Notes under the pieces: model-generated
Databases searched by the model: none
Told to the model about the DNA's origin: nothing
The model's input: the letters and a program-made list of their open reading frames with translations, nothing else
Shown: positions 49,839 to 59,930 of the stretch, one piece after another
Layout: each line of letters starts with the position of its first letter
How positions within the stretch are numbered: position 1 is the first letter of the stretch
Position numbers and translations under genes: made by a program
DNA from: Silvanigrella paludirubra
GTDB taxonomy: Bacteria; Bdellovibrionota_B; Oligoflexia; Silvanigrellales; Silvanigrellaceae
DNA: 64,000 bases
Reading direction: 5' to 3'
NCBI RefSeq assembly: GCF_009208775.1
Contig: NZ_WFLM01000001.1
Location: 124,001-188,000, forward strand

Positions 49839-52058
49839 TTATGGTTTTTTTGGAATTGTAATATCTAACATGATTACAATATTTTGAAATATATTTGGAT
49901 CATGCCAGTCGATTGCTTGTAAGTGAAAACCACCCACATATTTTCCAGGGGCTAAAGAAGCATTTAAAGCAGGATCAAATTTAACTGTAAATCCTTTAGA
50001 GAAATTACCACTTGCTTCAGGACCACAAGCAATTCCAACAGCAGTTGTTAATGGCCAATTTGTGTATGTAGGACAATTTCCAGGAATACTGTTACCTACT
50101 AAAGTAATTTGATTTGTGCTTGAGTCAGTTAAGTTATGAATATTTATATTAAATGTTGGAGGGTTTTTTCCTGTATCGCCACCCCAAGTAATGGTATGAG
50201 CTTTGTCTTCTTTTGAGTTAGGTAATACATAACCAATTGAATGGCTTGCTGGTACTTTATCTTTATAGTAATTTGTTTTGTCTAATACAGATGGTGCATT
50301 TGTTTTTCCATCGTAAATTAAATCAAAGCTTACAAAATTAAAGTTTGAAGCAGTAAATCTTTTTTCTAAGTCTGTTACTCCAATAACAAATGTTCCTGGA
50401 TTATTAGAAGTAATATTTAAATAATATTTTGCCCCAGAAGTTGAAGTATATAATACCGCTTTATCTAATGCAGATGTTTTTTTATCATTATCCACAGAAA
50501 ATTGAAGCGCTGTGCTTGGGTCTGTAGGCTTTAATTCTTCCTTATCTAATTTTAAGCTTGTAATGGATATTTTACAGTTTTTGTCTTTTGCTAATTTTAA
50601 AATTTTTGAATCTGGATTCAATTCTTGGTTAGTTACTTCAGAGGAATCGCAAGCAGTAGCTATTTGAGCACTGAACACAGGTGTAACATTGCTATTAAAT
50701 AGGCTATAAGAAGATTTTGCTATTGTTTTATAAATATCTCTTAAAATAAACCCAGTTTCTGTTTTTGGTAAAGTAACAATAGTAATGCTAGAACCAAATA
50801 AATCACCTTCTTTTAAGCTCAGAGTATTTGATGAATTCAAGTTTATAGATTTGCCACCAATGAGCTCATTGCAATTTGTTCCATCAATTTTACATTTAAA
50901 AACAGAACCAGTTCTTTTGCCAGAAACATCTTTTCTATTCATCGCGCCAATGTAAATGCTATCACCAATTACGGCAATACTAGATCCAAAATTGTCATTG
51001 ACAGCAAGTCCAAGTGCTTTTCGACTTGTTTGGTTTTGGCCACCAAGAAGTTCTAGACAGTTTTTACCATTTAAATCGCATTGAAATACAGATCCTGTAT
51101 CGTATAAATCAGGAACATTTGTTTGACCACTATCTCTACCAATGCCACCGATAAAAATATTGTTTTCATTCCCTGACAAACTCACACCAAAATTATCATT
51201 TGTAATTAATTTTAAAGGCGCTGTATCAAACTGAATACAATTTTGGCCTGATAAATCACATTTGAAAACAGAGCCATTAAAATTATTTTTATCTTTTGCA
51301 CCAATATAAATATTAGAGTTTGATATATATATTGCTGTACCTAAATGATCATTTACTTTTAAATCTTTTTTAATCGTACTATTTGCATTTTTACCTGCAA
51401 TAAATTCAGTACAATTTGCACCTTCACTGTCGCATTTAAAAACAGCACCAAAATCATATAAATTTGTTTGTGATGGAGTACCGCCGTCTCTACCAATGGC
51501 ACCAGTATAAATCGCGTCTTTTGTTGCAAATAAACTTGTACCAAAGTTATCATTTGTAATTAATTTTAAGGAATCAGTTGCAATAATTGTGCAGTTTTTA
51601 CCATTTAAATCGCATTTATAAATAGCGCCATTCGGATTTTTTGCTGCTGGTTTGTTGTACTGATCAAATCCATTTTTATAATTAGATCCAATAAAAATAT
51701 ATTTATCATTTGCTGAAATACTTGAACCAAAGGAATCGTCATTTTGTAACTTTAATTCAGGAGAGCTAGGTAGACCTATTTTTCCACCTAAAAACTCAAC
51801 ACAATCTGTACCATCTAGACTGCATTTAAAGACAGATCCCGTCTCTGATCTTCCTTTAGCACCAATAAGCAAATAATTTTGCATATTTGATGCTGGATTT
51901 TCATTTACAACATTGGCTGAGGCATTTTGAGAATCGCTACCACCACCACTACCTCCTCCTTTAGAGCAAGAAGAGAGTAGAAAAAGAGTCAATAAAAACG
52001 ATAATGTTTTTATTGATAAAGACCTTTTACTTTGAGATTGAAAAGGATAGTTCTTCAT
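49839..52058 (-). CDS. Lipoprotein with FG-GAP-like beta-propeller repeats, copy 2
   Basis: The product is 739 residues, a paralogue of the protein at 2878-5013. The signal ends in LLSSCSKGGG, with Cys31 lipidated, and the linker NASANVVNENPASNMQNYLLIGAKGR is nearly shared. Six propeller repeats to about residue 440 each have DNFG(S/T)S, IYIGA.GR and a Cys-X6-Cys segment (FKCSLDGTDC, YKCDLNGKNC, FKCDSEGANC and so on), all pairs intact. After a common LKEGDLFGSSITIV join, the last 300 residues differ from copy 1 and look like Ig-type beta domains ending KYVGGFHLQAIDWHDP. Function unknown; exported, possibly adhesive. Confidence 0.75.
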   Translation of the reverse strand: MKNYPFQSQSKRSLSIKTLSFLLTLFLLSSCSKGGGSGGGSDSQNASANVVNENPASNMQNYLLIGAKGRSETGSVFKCSLDGTDCVEFLGGKIGLPSSPELKLQNDDSFGSSISANDKYIFIGSNYKNGFDQYNKPAAKNPNGAIYKCDLNGKNCTIIATDSLKLITNDNFGTSLFATKDAIYTGAIGRDGGTPSQTNLYDFGAVFKCDSEGANCTEFIAGKNANSTIKKDLKVNDHLGTAIYISNSNIYIGAKDKNNFNGSVFKCDLSGQNCIQFDTAPLKLITNDNFGVSLSGNENNIFIGGIGRDSGQTNVPDLYDTGSVFQCDLNGKNCLELLGGQNQTSRKALGLAVNDNFGSSIAVIGDSIYIGAMNRKDVSGKRTGSVFKCKIDGTNCNELIGGKSINLNSSNTLSLKEGDLFGSSITIVTLPKTETGFILRDIYKTIAKSSYSLFNSNVTPVFSAQIATACDSSEVTNQELNPDSKILKLAKDKNCKISITSLKLDKEELKPTDPSTALQFSVDNDKKTSALDKAVLYTSTSGAKYYLNITSNNPGTFVIGVTDLEKRFTASNFNFVSFDLIYDGKTNAPSVLDKTNYYKDKVPASHSIGYVLPNSKEDKAHTITWGGDTGKNPPTFNINIHNLTDSSTNQITLVGNSIPGNCPTYTNWPLTTAVGIACGPEASGNFSKGFTVKFDPALNASLAPGKYVGGFHLQAIDWHDPNIFQNIVIMLDITIPKKP

Positions 52059-52200
52059 AATTTTCTCCTAAGTTGTTATGATTATGAACTGTTATCCTTA
52101 TCGGTTTTGTCAATAAAGAATTTAGAATTAAATGTTTAATATTATTTATTAATGTTATTAATGTTTTAGAAATATCAATTTAAATATTATATTTTTAGAA

Positions 52201-53292
52201 TTAGTCTAAATTTAAGATACTTTGCTTTTGGGTCTTGCTTAAGAAATAGGAATGAAATTTATTTTTTCTAAGGATATCACAAGCTGTTTTGCTTTTTATC
52301 CCAAATTTACAGATTAAAATTAATTTTTTATTATAAAAATAGTGTTTATTAGCTAGTTTTTCAATTTTATTATTATCAAAAAAATGATAAATAGATTTTT
52401 GAATAAAGGGTATACTTTGTTGTTTTAAAGTTAAGTATTGTTTTGTTTTTTTAAAATCTTCATCTAAATAAATAATGAAATAGTTGTCATTTCTGTTTAA
52501 TATATGTTCAAAATTAATTTCATATTGATCCTTTTTTAATTTCGATTTTATTTCTAATGAATATTTATAATTACAACATAATTCACACTCTAAATTTTTA
52601 GTCCAATAATATTCTTTAAATGTATTTTCCATAAAATTAAAATTAAAATAGTGATTAATTTTGGAATTAGGATTTAAAATAATAAACTTAATAATTTCAT
52701 TTGCTGCAAAAGAACCCATTATGCCGCAAATAGGACTGAGTACACCCATTAAAGAACAATTTTCATTTGATTCAATAATATCTGGAAATAAACAATGGTA
52801 ACAGCCATATCCTGGCTTAAATAAACAGTAGTGAGCTTTAGTTTGAAAGATTCCAATATCAACCCATGGTATATTATATTTTAAACTTATGGTATTTATT
52901 ATTTTTCTAGTTTCAAAATTGTCACTAGCATTTAAAATAATATCAAAATTTGTTTTCATTTCATTAAAAATATTTTCGGTAAATTTTGTATTATAAAAAC
53001 TAATATTGAGGTCTTTATTATAATTTTTTAAATTTTTAGATAGTATTTCAGCTTTATACTTTCCAATATCTTCTTGTCTAAAAAAAATTTGACGTGATAA
53101 GTTCGATTCTTCTATAATATCAAAATCAATAATCGAAATATGTCCAATTCCACTTGTTGTTAAATAAATAGAAGAACTATGTGATAATGCACCTGCTCCA
53201 ATAATTAAAATTTTAGTTTGAAATAAACTTACTTGGCCTTCTATGCCAATAAAAGGAAGAGCTATTTGTCTAGAGTATTTATTTAAATTCAT
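52201..53292 (-). CDS. thiF: ThiF/MoeB-like adenylyltransferase with rhodanese-like C-terminus
   Basis: The product is 363 residues. SRQIALPFIGIEGQ and ILIIGAGALS form the E1-like nucleotide fold; NLSRQIFF and NASDNFETRKIIN are the adenylation-site segments. The glycine loop reads GAGALSHSS where GAGGLGSP is usual. Two Cys pairs (CYHC at 164-167, CELC at 236-239) fit the structural zinc. From about 260 a short rhodanese-like domain follows, with Cys328 in LICKFGIKSKTACDIL at the sulfur-carrying position. It should adenylate the ThiS C-terminus and may pass sulfur itself. Last gene of the thiamine operon; overlaps thiE by 14 bases. Confidence 0.88.
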   Translation of the reverse strand: MNLNKYSRQIALPFIGIEGQVSLFQTKILIIGAGALSHSSSIYLTTSGIGHISIIDFDIIEESNLSRQIFFRQEDIGKYKAEILSKNLKNYNKDLNISFYNTKFTENIFNEMKTNFDIILNASDNFETRKIINTISLKYNIPWVDIGIFQTKAHYCLFKPGYGCYHCLFPDIIESNENCSLMGVLSPICGIMGSFAANEIIKFIILNPNSKINHYFNFNFMENTFKEYYWTKNLECELCCNYKYSLEIKSKLKKDQYEINFEHILNRNDNYFIIYLDEDFKKTKQYLTLKQQSIPFIQKSIYHFFDNNKIEKLANKHYFYNKKLILICKFGIKSKTACDILRKNKFHSYFLSKTQKQSILNLD

Positions 53293-53926
53293 TATTATTC
53301 GCCATATTTAGCCAATCTTTTATTCTTTCTTCAGGACATGATGAGCTCATAAAATCATGAATAATAGAAATACTATCCGCACCATATATGTAAATTTCAT
53401 GTGCATTTTCTAATTTAATCCCACCAATAGCAACTAAAGGAATACTTTTTGGAATTTTATTTCTCCATATACTTATTTTTTCTATTCCTTGAGGTGAAAA
53501 TTTCATTTCTTTTGTTTTTGTAGGAAAAATTGGCCCCAATGCAATATAAGAAGGGTTTAATTCTAAGGCATAATTTAATTCATTTGTATCATGCGTACTT
53601 AAACCGAATCTAATTTTATTTTTATGAAGAGAAGATATATCTGCATGAAATGAATCTTCATACCCTAAATGAACTCCAAAAGCTTTATACTTTAAAGCAA
53701 TTTCCCAGTAGTCATTGATAAAAAGCTGGCAATTATGACTTTGACAATATTGTATTGAATTTTTAATTTCATTTTCGATTTTTTGAAGACTATTATTTTC
53801 TGTCAGAGGATCTAATTTAATTCTTAATTGAACTGTTTTTACACCCCACGAAATTAATTTTACTATCCAGCTATAGCTATCCGCAATGGGATATAGTTTC
53901 ATATTTTGTTTTTCTTCAAAAAGCAT
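53279..53926 (-). CDS. thiE: Thiamine-phosphate synthase
   Basis: The protein has 215 residues from ATG 53926, with AAGGAA upstream; an internal ATG at 53902 would also give the canonical MKLYPIADS start. VKTVQLRIK binds the pyrophosphate, LFINDYWEIALKYKAFGVHLG is the substrate strand, and GLSTHDTNELNYAL, YIALGPIFPTKTKEM and PLVAIGGIKLENA are core ThiE motifs. It joins hydroxymethylpyrimidine pyrophosphate and thiazole phosphate to thiamine phosphate. The Phe/Glu/Lys-rich first residues are an odd extension. Confidence 0.93.
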   Translation of the reverse strand: MLFEEKQNMKLYPIADSYSWIVKLISWGVKTVQLRIKLDPLTENNSLQKIENEIKNSIQYCQSHNCQLFINDYWEIALKYKAFGVHLGYEDSFHADISSLHKNKIRFGLSTHDTNELNYALELNPSYIALGPIFPTKTKEMKFSPQGIEKISIWRNKIPKSIPLVAIGGIKLENAHEIYIYGADSISIIHDFMSSSCPEERIKDWLNMANNNEFK

Positions 53927-53940
53927 GAACAACAATTTCC

Positions 53941-54711
53941 TTATTGAAATGGAATTCCTATGATGGGTGAACTTGAAATAGCAAAATCATTTTGAGGAAT
54001 TAAACCGCTGCAGTAAGCTTTTCTACCTGCTTGAATGGATAAGGAAAATGCTTTTGCCATTTCAATGGGGTCATGAGCGTCTGAAATTGCTGTATTTAAA
54101 AGTACGGCGTCCATTCCAAGTTCTAATGCATAAGCAGCATGACTTGGTGCTCCTAGTCCTGCATCAATAATAATTTTAATTTCAGGAAATCTTTCTCTTA
54201 AAATCTTTAAATGAAAAGGATTCATAATTCCTTTTCCAGATCCAATGGGAGAGGCCCAAGGCATTAAAACTTTACAACCTAAGTTAACAAGTTCTTTTGC
54301 AATCACTAAGTCTTCTGTCATATAAGGAAAAATACAAAAATCTTGTTTTATAAGTTGTTCTGTTGCTTTTAGTAATTCATAGGGATTAGGTTGTAAGGTA
54401 AGACTATCTCCAAATATTTCTAATTTAATCCAATTTGTCTCAAATATTTCTCTAGACATAAGAGCTGTTGTTACAGCATCTTTAGCTTGGTAACAGCCAG
54501 AAGTATTAGGTAGTATTTTTAAATTTAATGATTTTATGGTTTCCCAAAATGTATTTTTTTCAGATACATTTGGTGAAAGTCTTCTTAAAGAAACTGTAAT
54601 AATTTCTGAGTTTGAAGCCATAACAGATTCTTTTAAAACTTTAAGTGAGGTATACTTGGCGCTTCCAATAAGAAAACGTGAAGTAAAATTTTCACCATAT
54701 AAATTTAACAT
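53941..54711 (-). CDS. thiG: Thiazole synthase
   Basis: The product is 256 residues. FTSRFLIGSAKYTSLKVLKESV, SEIITVSLRR and LPNTSGCYQAKDAV are the start; the catalytic Schiff-base Lys is in WIKLEIFGD. VLMPWASPIGSGKGIMNP, IIDAGLGAPSHAAYALELGMDAVLLNTAI complete the barrel. It builds the thiazole ring from deoxyxylulose phosphate, dehydroglycine and ThiS-thiocarboxylate. Its start codon directly follows the ThiS stop; the GGAGG used for initiation lies in the last two Gly codons of thiS. Confidence 0.97.
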   Translation of the reverse strand: MLNLYGENFTSRFLIGSAKYTSLKVLKESVMASNSEIITVSLRRLSPNVSEKNTFWETIKSLNLKILPNTSGCYQAKDAVTTALMSREIFETNWIKLEIFGDSLTLQPNPYELLKATEQLIKQDFCIFPYMTEDLVIAKELVNLGCKVLMPWASPIGSGKGIMNPFHLKILRERFPEIKIIIDAGLGAPSHAAYALELGMDAVLLNTAISDAHDPIEMAKAFSLSIQAGRKAYCSGLIPQNDFAISSSPIIGIPFQ

Positions 54712-54924
54712 TTAGCCTCCTTCATAAGGTGTAACAATTTCAATATCATCATTGTTTTTTAGAACGATATTTGATATTTTATTCTTTGGAACAAAGACTC
54801 GATTTAAAGAAATAGCAACACCTTGGATATTAATATTTTCCTTATCTAGTAAATTTTTTATAGAATAAATTTCATTATCATAAAATTTTTCTACACCATT
54901 TATTTTTAATTTTAATTTATCCAT
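54712..54924 (-). CDS. thiS: Sulfur-carrier protein ThiS
   Basis: The product is 70 residues with a ubiquitin-like fold: KLKINGVEKFY, a helix with IKNLLDKENIN, then GVAISLNRVFVPKNK and NDDIEIVTPYEGG. The terminal Gly-Gly is adenylated by ThiF and converted to thiocarboxylate. Its start overlaps the end of thiO by 13 bases, and it is followed at once by thiG. Confidence 0.95.
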   Translation of the reverse strand: MDKLKLKINGVEKFYDNEIYSIKNLLDKENINIQGVAISLNRVFVPKNKISNIVLKNNDDIEIVTPYEGG

Positions 54925-56009
54925 AATTTCTCCAATAAATATTTATCAATATTATTATTTGTATTTTTAAATTTAAAATCATCTAAATATTTACAAAAAA
55001 TATTTGCTATTGCTGGTGAAATTGTAATTCCGTTTCGATATAACCCATTAATGTAATAAACATCGTTTATTTTGTGAATTTGTGGTGATCCATTTTCAAA
55101 AGTAGGTCTTAAATTTACTCTTTGTTCTAATATATGAGCCTCTAAAAATCCTTTATCAAAATGAGTCGCTACACTTAATAATTCCAATAAAGATTCCACT
55201 GTCATGGGTTTTATACATTCTGATTCATGACTGGTTGCACCAATAATATATTTATGATTTCCTCGTGGGACAATATAAACAGGATATCGTAAATGCATTA
55301 AACGAATAATAGAATGAATATTAACAAGGGGGGCTTCCACAAGTAATAAAGAGCCACGCACACCTCTTAAAAGATTGAGATTTGCCTTAAATTCTTTTTT
55401 ACATCCCATTCCCGTTGTATTAATAACAATATCAAATTCATAATTGCCTTCGTTTGTAGATATTTTATTTTTACTAAAATGGTTTACTTTTGTATTTGCA
55501 AAAAAATTTAAATTATTTTTTTTAAAAAATAAATTACTACGCTCTAAAAATGCTCTTGGATCTATGCTTGCTTCATTTGGTAAATAATATCCAGCTGAGT
55601 AATTTTCGGAATAATTACCAATCAACTGCTCCTTGTTTAAATCATTTATTTCTTTATAATTAATATTTATATTTCTCATTTTAAGACGACTTAGGGCATT
55701 GTCTAATTTGTATTTTTCTCTATAAAGAGCTAAATGAGCTGTTCCATTTCTCATAAAGAGATCACTCGAATTTATAGAGTTTAATATTTCAGGCCAAAGA
55801 TCTAATGAGTACAATCCTAATTCAAAAACCAAATCGGTAGATTCCGTTGCTTCTGACCATGGTGCAAGCATTCCTGCTGCTGTAGCTGCGCAAGAATGGC
55901 TTGATAAAATGTCATCTTTTTCAAAAAGTGAAATAGGATAATTCTTTTTTAGAAGTTCAATTGCTATAAGGCGCCCCATAATACCAGCACCTATAATTCC
56001 AATTTTCAC
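54912..56009 (-). CDS. thiO: Glycine oxidase ThiO
   Basis: The product is 365 residues. An N-terminal FAD-binding fold has IGIIGAGIMGRLIAIELLKK and SLFEKDD; AATAAGMLAPW is the typical following segment, and SIDPRAFLERS and VINTTGMGCK come later. VNLRPTFENGSPQIHK and YINGLYRNGITISPA form the C-terminal active-site and FAD-binding region. It oxidises glycine to the imine needed by ThiG. The use of ThiO, not ThiH, implies an oxygen-dependent route. It lies 19 bases after thiC. Confidence 0.95.
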   Translation of the reverse strand: MKIGIIGAGIMGRLIAIELLKKNYPISLFEKDDILSSHSCAATAAGMLAPWSEATESTDLVFELGLYSLDLWPEILNSINSSDLFMRNGTAHLALYREKYKLDNALSRLKMRNININYKEINDLNKEQLIGNYSENYSAGYYLPNEASIDPRAFLERSNLFFKKNNLNFFANTKVNHFSKNKISTNEGNYEFDIVINTTGMGCKKEFKANLNLLRGVRGSLLLVEAPLVNIHSIIRLMHLRYPVYIVPRGNHKYIIGATSHESECIKPMTVESLLELLSVATHFDKGFLEAHILEQRVNLRPTFENGSPQIHKINDVYYINGLYRNGITISPAIANIFCKYLDDFKFKNTNNNIDKYLLEKLWIN

Positions 56010-56028
56010 TTATGTTACCTCTTTCTTT

Positions 56029-57696
<1,668 letters not shown>

Positions 57697-57772
57697 TTAT
57701 TTAAAAAATTTTTTGGAAATCCAGCTAAAATTATGGAAAAGAAAACAAAGATGTGTTTAATTGATTTTAGGT

Positions 57773-57812
57773 AAAAATTTTGCTTTTGCGCTGCATGAAA
57801 ACCAAAATTTTT
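57773..57812 (-). promoter_or_regulatory. Possible expression platform of the TPP riboswitch
   Basis: On the minus strand AAAAATTTTG pairs perfectly with CAAAATTTTT around a 20-base loop, between the aptamer and the thiC start. It could be the terminator part of the switch, although it is AT-rich and the T run is short. No anti-terminator pairing was worked out. Confidence 0.4.
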
Positions 57813-57844
57813 AAAATGTTTATGTAAGGCTTTATTAAACAAAA

Positions 57845-57942
57845 CTTATCACTCTTCCTACGCTGGCATAATCCAGATCAGGTTCCAAGAGTTTAGCTGA
57901 AATAGCAATCTCAGCCCTGTAAGGGCTCCTCTGGTGATCAAG
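57845..57942 (-). ncRNA. TPP riboswitch (thi-box aptamer)
   Basis: Read on the minus strand, the P1 arms CTTGATCAC and GTGATAAG close the element. Inside are the diagnostic CTGAGA (at 57914-57909) and CCTGATCTGG (57882-57873), then ATGCCAGCGTAGGAA, all thi-box consensus parts. It lies 160 bases upstream of thiC in the direction of transcription and would turn off the thiamine operon when thiamine pyrophosphate is plentiful. Confidence 0.95.
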
Positions 57943-57945
57943 AAT

Positions 57946-57974
57946 TTTATAACTTTAATTTTTTAGGATGTCTA
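57946..57974 (-). promoter_or_regulatory. Promoter of the thiamine operon
   Basis: On the minus strand TAGACA (57974-57969) and TATAAA (57951-57946) are spaced by 17 bases. Transcription would begin near 57939, at the edge of the riboswitch P1 stem. The -35 lies between the ribosome-binding site and start codon of thiD, and the -10 overlaps a plus-strand TATAAC (57948-57953) that could be the thiD -10. Confidence 0.7.
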
Positions 57975-57977
57975 GTC

Positions 57978-58805
57978 ATGAAAATCGAAGACGACTATAA
58001 GTATTATGATAAAGCCTTAACAATTGCAGGATCGGATTCGGGAGGAGGAGCAGGGATTCAAGCCGATTTAAAAACATTTCATGAATTTAAGTGCTATGGA
58101 GCTTCTGTCGTAACAGCTGTTACTTCTCAAAATACTTTAGGGGTTTATGATATACATGAAATTCCAAAAAAGATTATCATCTCTCAATTAGATTGTGTAT
58201 TAGGCGATATTGGATTTGATGCAATTAAAATAGGTATGCTTTTTTCGAAAGATATTATTGATATTGTTACAGATAAATTATTATCTTATTCTTGTAAAAA
58301 TATTGTCTTAGACCCTGTTATCTTTTCTAAAAATAATTTTAAATTAATTGAAGATGGTGCTTTAGATAAATTAAAAATAAATTTATTTCCAATTTCAGAT
58401 ATTTTAACTCCTAATTTACCTGAAGCTGAAATTATTTTAGGAAAAAAAATCAATTCATTAAATGAAATGAAATATGCTGCCATTGAATTGTTATCCATGG
58501 GTCCTAAATCTGTAATTATTAAAGGAGGGCATTTTCATGATTCATCGGTTTCTCCTGATTGTTTGGCAATGCGCGAAAACTCAAAAGTGAAAATTCTCTG
58601 GCTAGAATCCAATAAAATAGAAACTAAAAATTCACATGGAACAGGATGTACGTTTTCGTCCGCCATTACTGCTCATTTAGCAAAAGGTTTTTCAGTAGAA
58701 GAATCCTTTCGATTTGCTAAAAAATATATATCGAACTCACTTTTAAAAGGATCTTTATATAAGATTGGAAATGGAATGGGGCCTGTTTGTCATTTTCAAG
58801 ACTAG
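57978..58805 (+). CDS. thiD: Hydroxymethylpyrimidine / phosphomethylpyrimidine kinase
   Basis: The product is 275 residues. AGSDSGGGAGIQADLKTF is the substrate-binding start of ThiD; GASVVTAVTSQNTLGV, AIKIGML, VLDPVIFSKNNFKL, TPNLPEAEIILG, KGGHFHD and the anion-hole SHGTGCTFSSAIT with catalytic Cys follow. It phosphorylates HMP twice, to the pyrophosphate used by ThiE. AGGA lies 9 bases before the ATG. It is divergent from thiC with only 35 bases between start codon and riboswitch, and it has no riboswitch of its own. Confidence 0.96.
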   Translation: MKIEDDYKYYDKALTIAGSDSGGGAGIQADLKTFHEFKCYGASVVTAVTSQNTLGVYDIHEIPKKIIISQLDCVLGDIGFDAIKIGMLFSKDIIDIVTDKLLSYSCKNIVLDPVIFSKNNFKLIEDGALDKLKINLFPISDILTPNLPEAEIILGKKINSLNEMKYAAIELLSMGPKSVIIKGGHFHDSSVSPDCLAMRENSKVKILWLESNKIETKNSHGTGCTFSSAITAHLAKGFSVEESFRFAKKYISNSLLKGSLYKIGNGMGPVCHFQD

Positions 58806-58907
58806 TTTAAAAATTATTATGATAAAATAAAAAATATAAATTCTTTTTGCCAGTTAGATAATTCCATTATATATTGCTGTTACAGTTTAAAATGGCGAGG
58901 AGTTTAT

Positions 58908-59600
58908 ATGGGCATAATATTTAGGCAATTAAAAGATCCAACAACTTCAACCTATACTTATATTTTAGGCGATTCCTTAACTAAAGAAGTCGCAATAATA
59001 GATTCTGTAAGAGAAAATGTGAATGAATATAAAGAATTGTTATTTAAAAATGATTGGAATTTAAAATATTTAATAGAGACACACACGCATGCAGATCATA
59101 TAACTGCTATTATGCAACTTAAAAAACATTTTCCATTTTCGGAAGTGATTGTAGGAAAACTTTCGGATGCGACCTATGAAGTAACTCGAGTAAATGATAA
59201 AGATTCTAGAAAAATTGGTGGCTATACAATTCAATTTTTTGAAACTCCGGGGCATACAAAAGATTCTGTTTCTATTTTATTTGATAATAATCGTCTAATG
59301 ACGGGTGATTGTTTATTTATAGGTTCTTGTGGAAGAACTGATTTTCAGCAAGGAAGTATAAAAGAAATGTATTCTTCTTTACAAAAAATTATAAGTTTAC
59401 ATGAAGATACATTAATTTATCCAGGGCATGACTATAACAACCGATTTGTTTCAAATATTAAAGAAGAAAAGTTATTAAATAAAATGATTAAGCTAACAAA
59501 TTATGATGATTTTGAAAAAGAATTGAATTCATGGAACTTGCCACCACCAAAAAAAATAAGTGAGTCCGTGCCTGCAAATATTTTAGGTGGTTTAGAATGA
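58908..59600 (+). CDS. ETHE1-like persulfide (sulfur) dioxygenase
   Basis: The product is 230 residues with a metallo-beta-lactamase fold. The metal motif is THTHADHITAIMQL (His-x-His-x-Asp-His), followed by the third His in FFETPGHTKDSVS and the bridging Asp in MTGDCLFIGSCGRTDFQQGS. The GRTDFQ.G segment and IYPGHDYNNRF are hallmarks of ETHE1/glyoxalase-II-like sulfur dioxygenases, which use mononuclear iron to oxidise glutathione persulfide. It carries no rhodanese domain. GAGGAG precedes the ATG. It converges on the cold-shock gene with only 4 bases between. Confidence 0.9.
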   Translation: MGIIFRQLKDPTTSTYTYILGDSLTKEVAIIDSVRENVNEYKELLFKNDWNLKYLIETHTHADHITAIMQLKKHFPFSEVIVGKLSDATYEVTRVNDKDSRKIGGYTIQFFETPGHTKDSVSILFDNNRLMTGDCLFIGSCGRTDFQQGSIKEMYSSLQKIISLHEDTLIYPGHDYNNRFVSNIKEEKLLNKMIKLTNYDDFEKELNSWNLPPPKKISESVPANILGGLE

Positions 59601-59604
59601 TTTT

Positions 59605-59823
59605 TTACATGGGAACTACATTCACAGCAGAAGGGCCTTTTTGTCCTTGTTGAATTTGAAACTCGACCTTTTGGCCTTCAGCAAGAGATTTAAAGCCGTT
59701 ACTATTGATTGCTGAAAAGTGAACAAAAACATCTTTAGAGCCATCATCAGGTGTAATAAAACCAAATCCTTTAGTTTCGTTAAACCACTTTACTGTTCCT
59801 TTTATTTTAGCACTACTATCCAT
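59605..59823 (-). CDS. Cold-shock-domain protein (CspA family)
   Basis: The product is 72 residues. It holds [21 protein letters not shown] with RNP1-like KGFGFI and DVFVHFSAI with RNP2-like VFVHF, then [21 protein letters not shown]. The fold binds single-stranded nucleic acid and acts as an RNA chaperone. GGAGG lies 8-12 bases upstream of the ATG. The likely promoter at 59855-59883 gives a leader of only about 25 bases, so the long cold-sensitive leader of E. coli cspA is absent. Confidence 0.96.
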   Translation of the reverse strand: MDSSAKIKGTVKWFNETKGFGFITPDDGSKDVFVHFSAINSNGFKSLAEGQKVEFQIQQGQKGPSAVNVVPM

Positions 59824-59854
59824 ATTTTTCGAACCTCCAAATGATACTGTAATC

Positions 59855-59883
59855 AGTATATATAAAATGATTTGTTTTGTAAA
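59855..59883 (-). promoter_or_regulatory. Promoter of the cold-shock gene
   Basis: On the minus strand TTTACA (59883-59878) and TATACT (59860-59855) are separated by exactly 17 bases. Transcription is expected near 59848, just before ACTGATTACAGT, which can form a small hairpin ahead of the GGAGG site. Confidence 0.78.
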
Positions 59884-59930
59884 CGATTTTCATTTTTTAA
59901 AAATTTATTTTAATAGAAAAATGGAATAAA

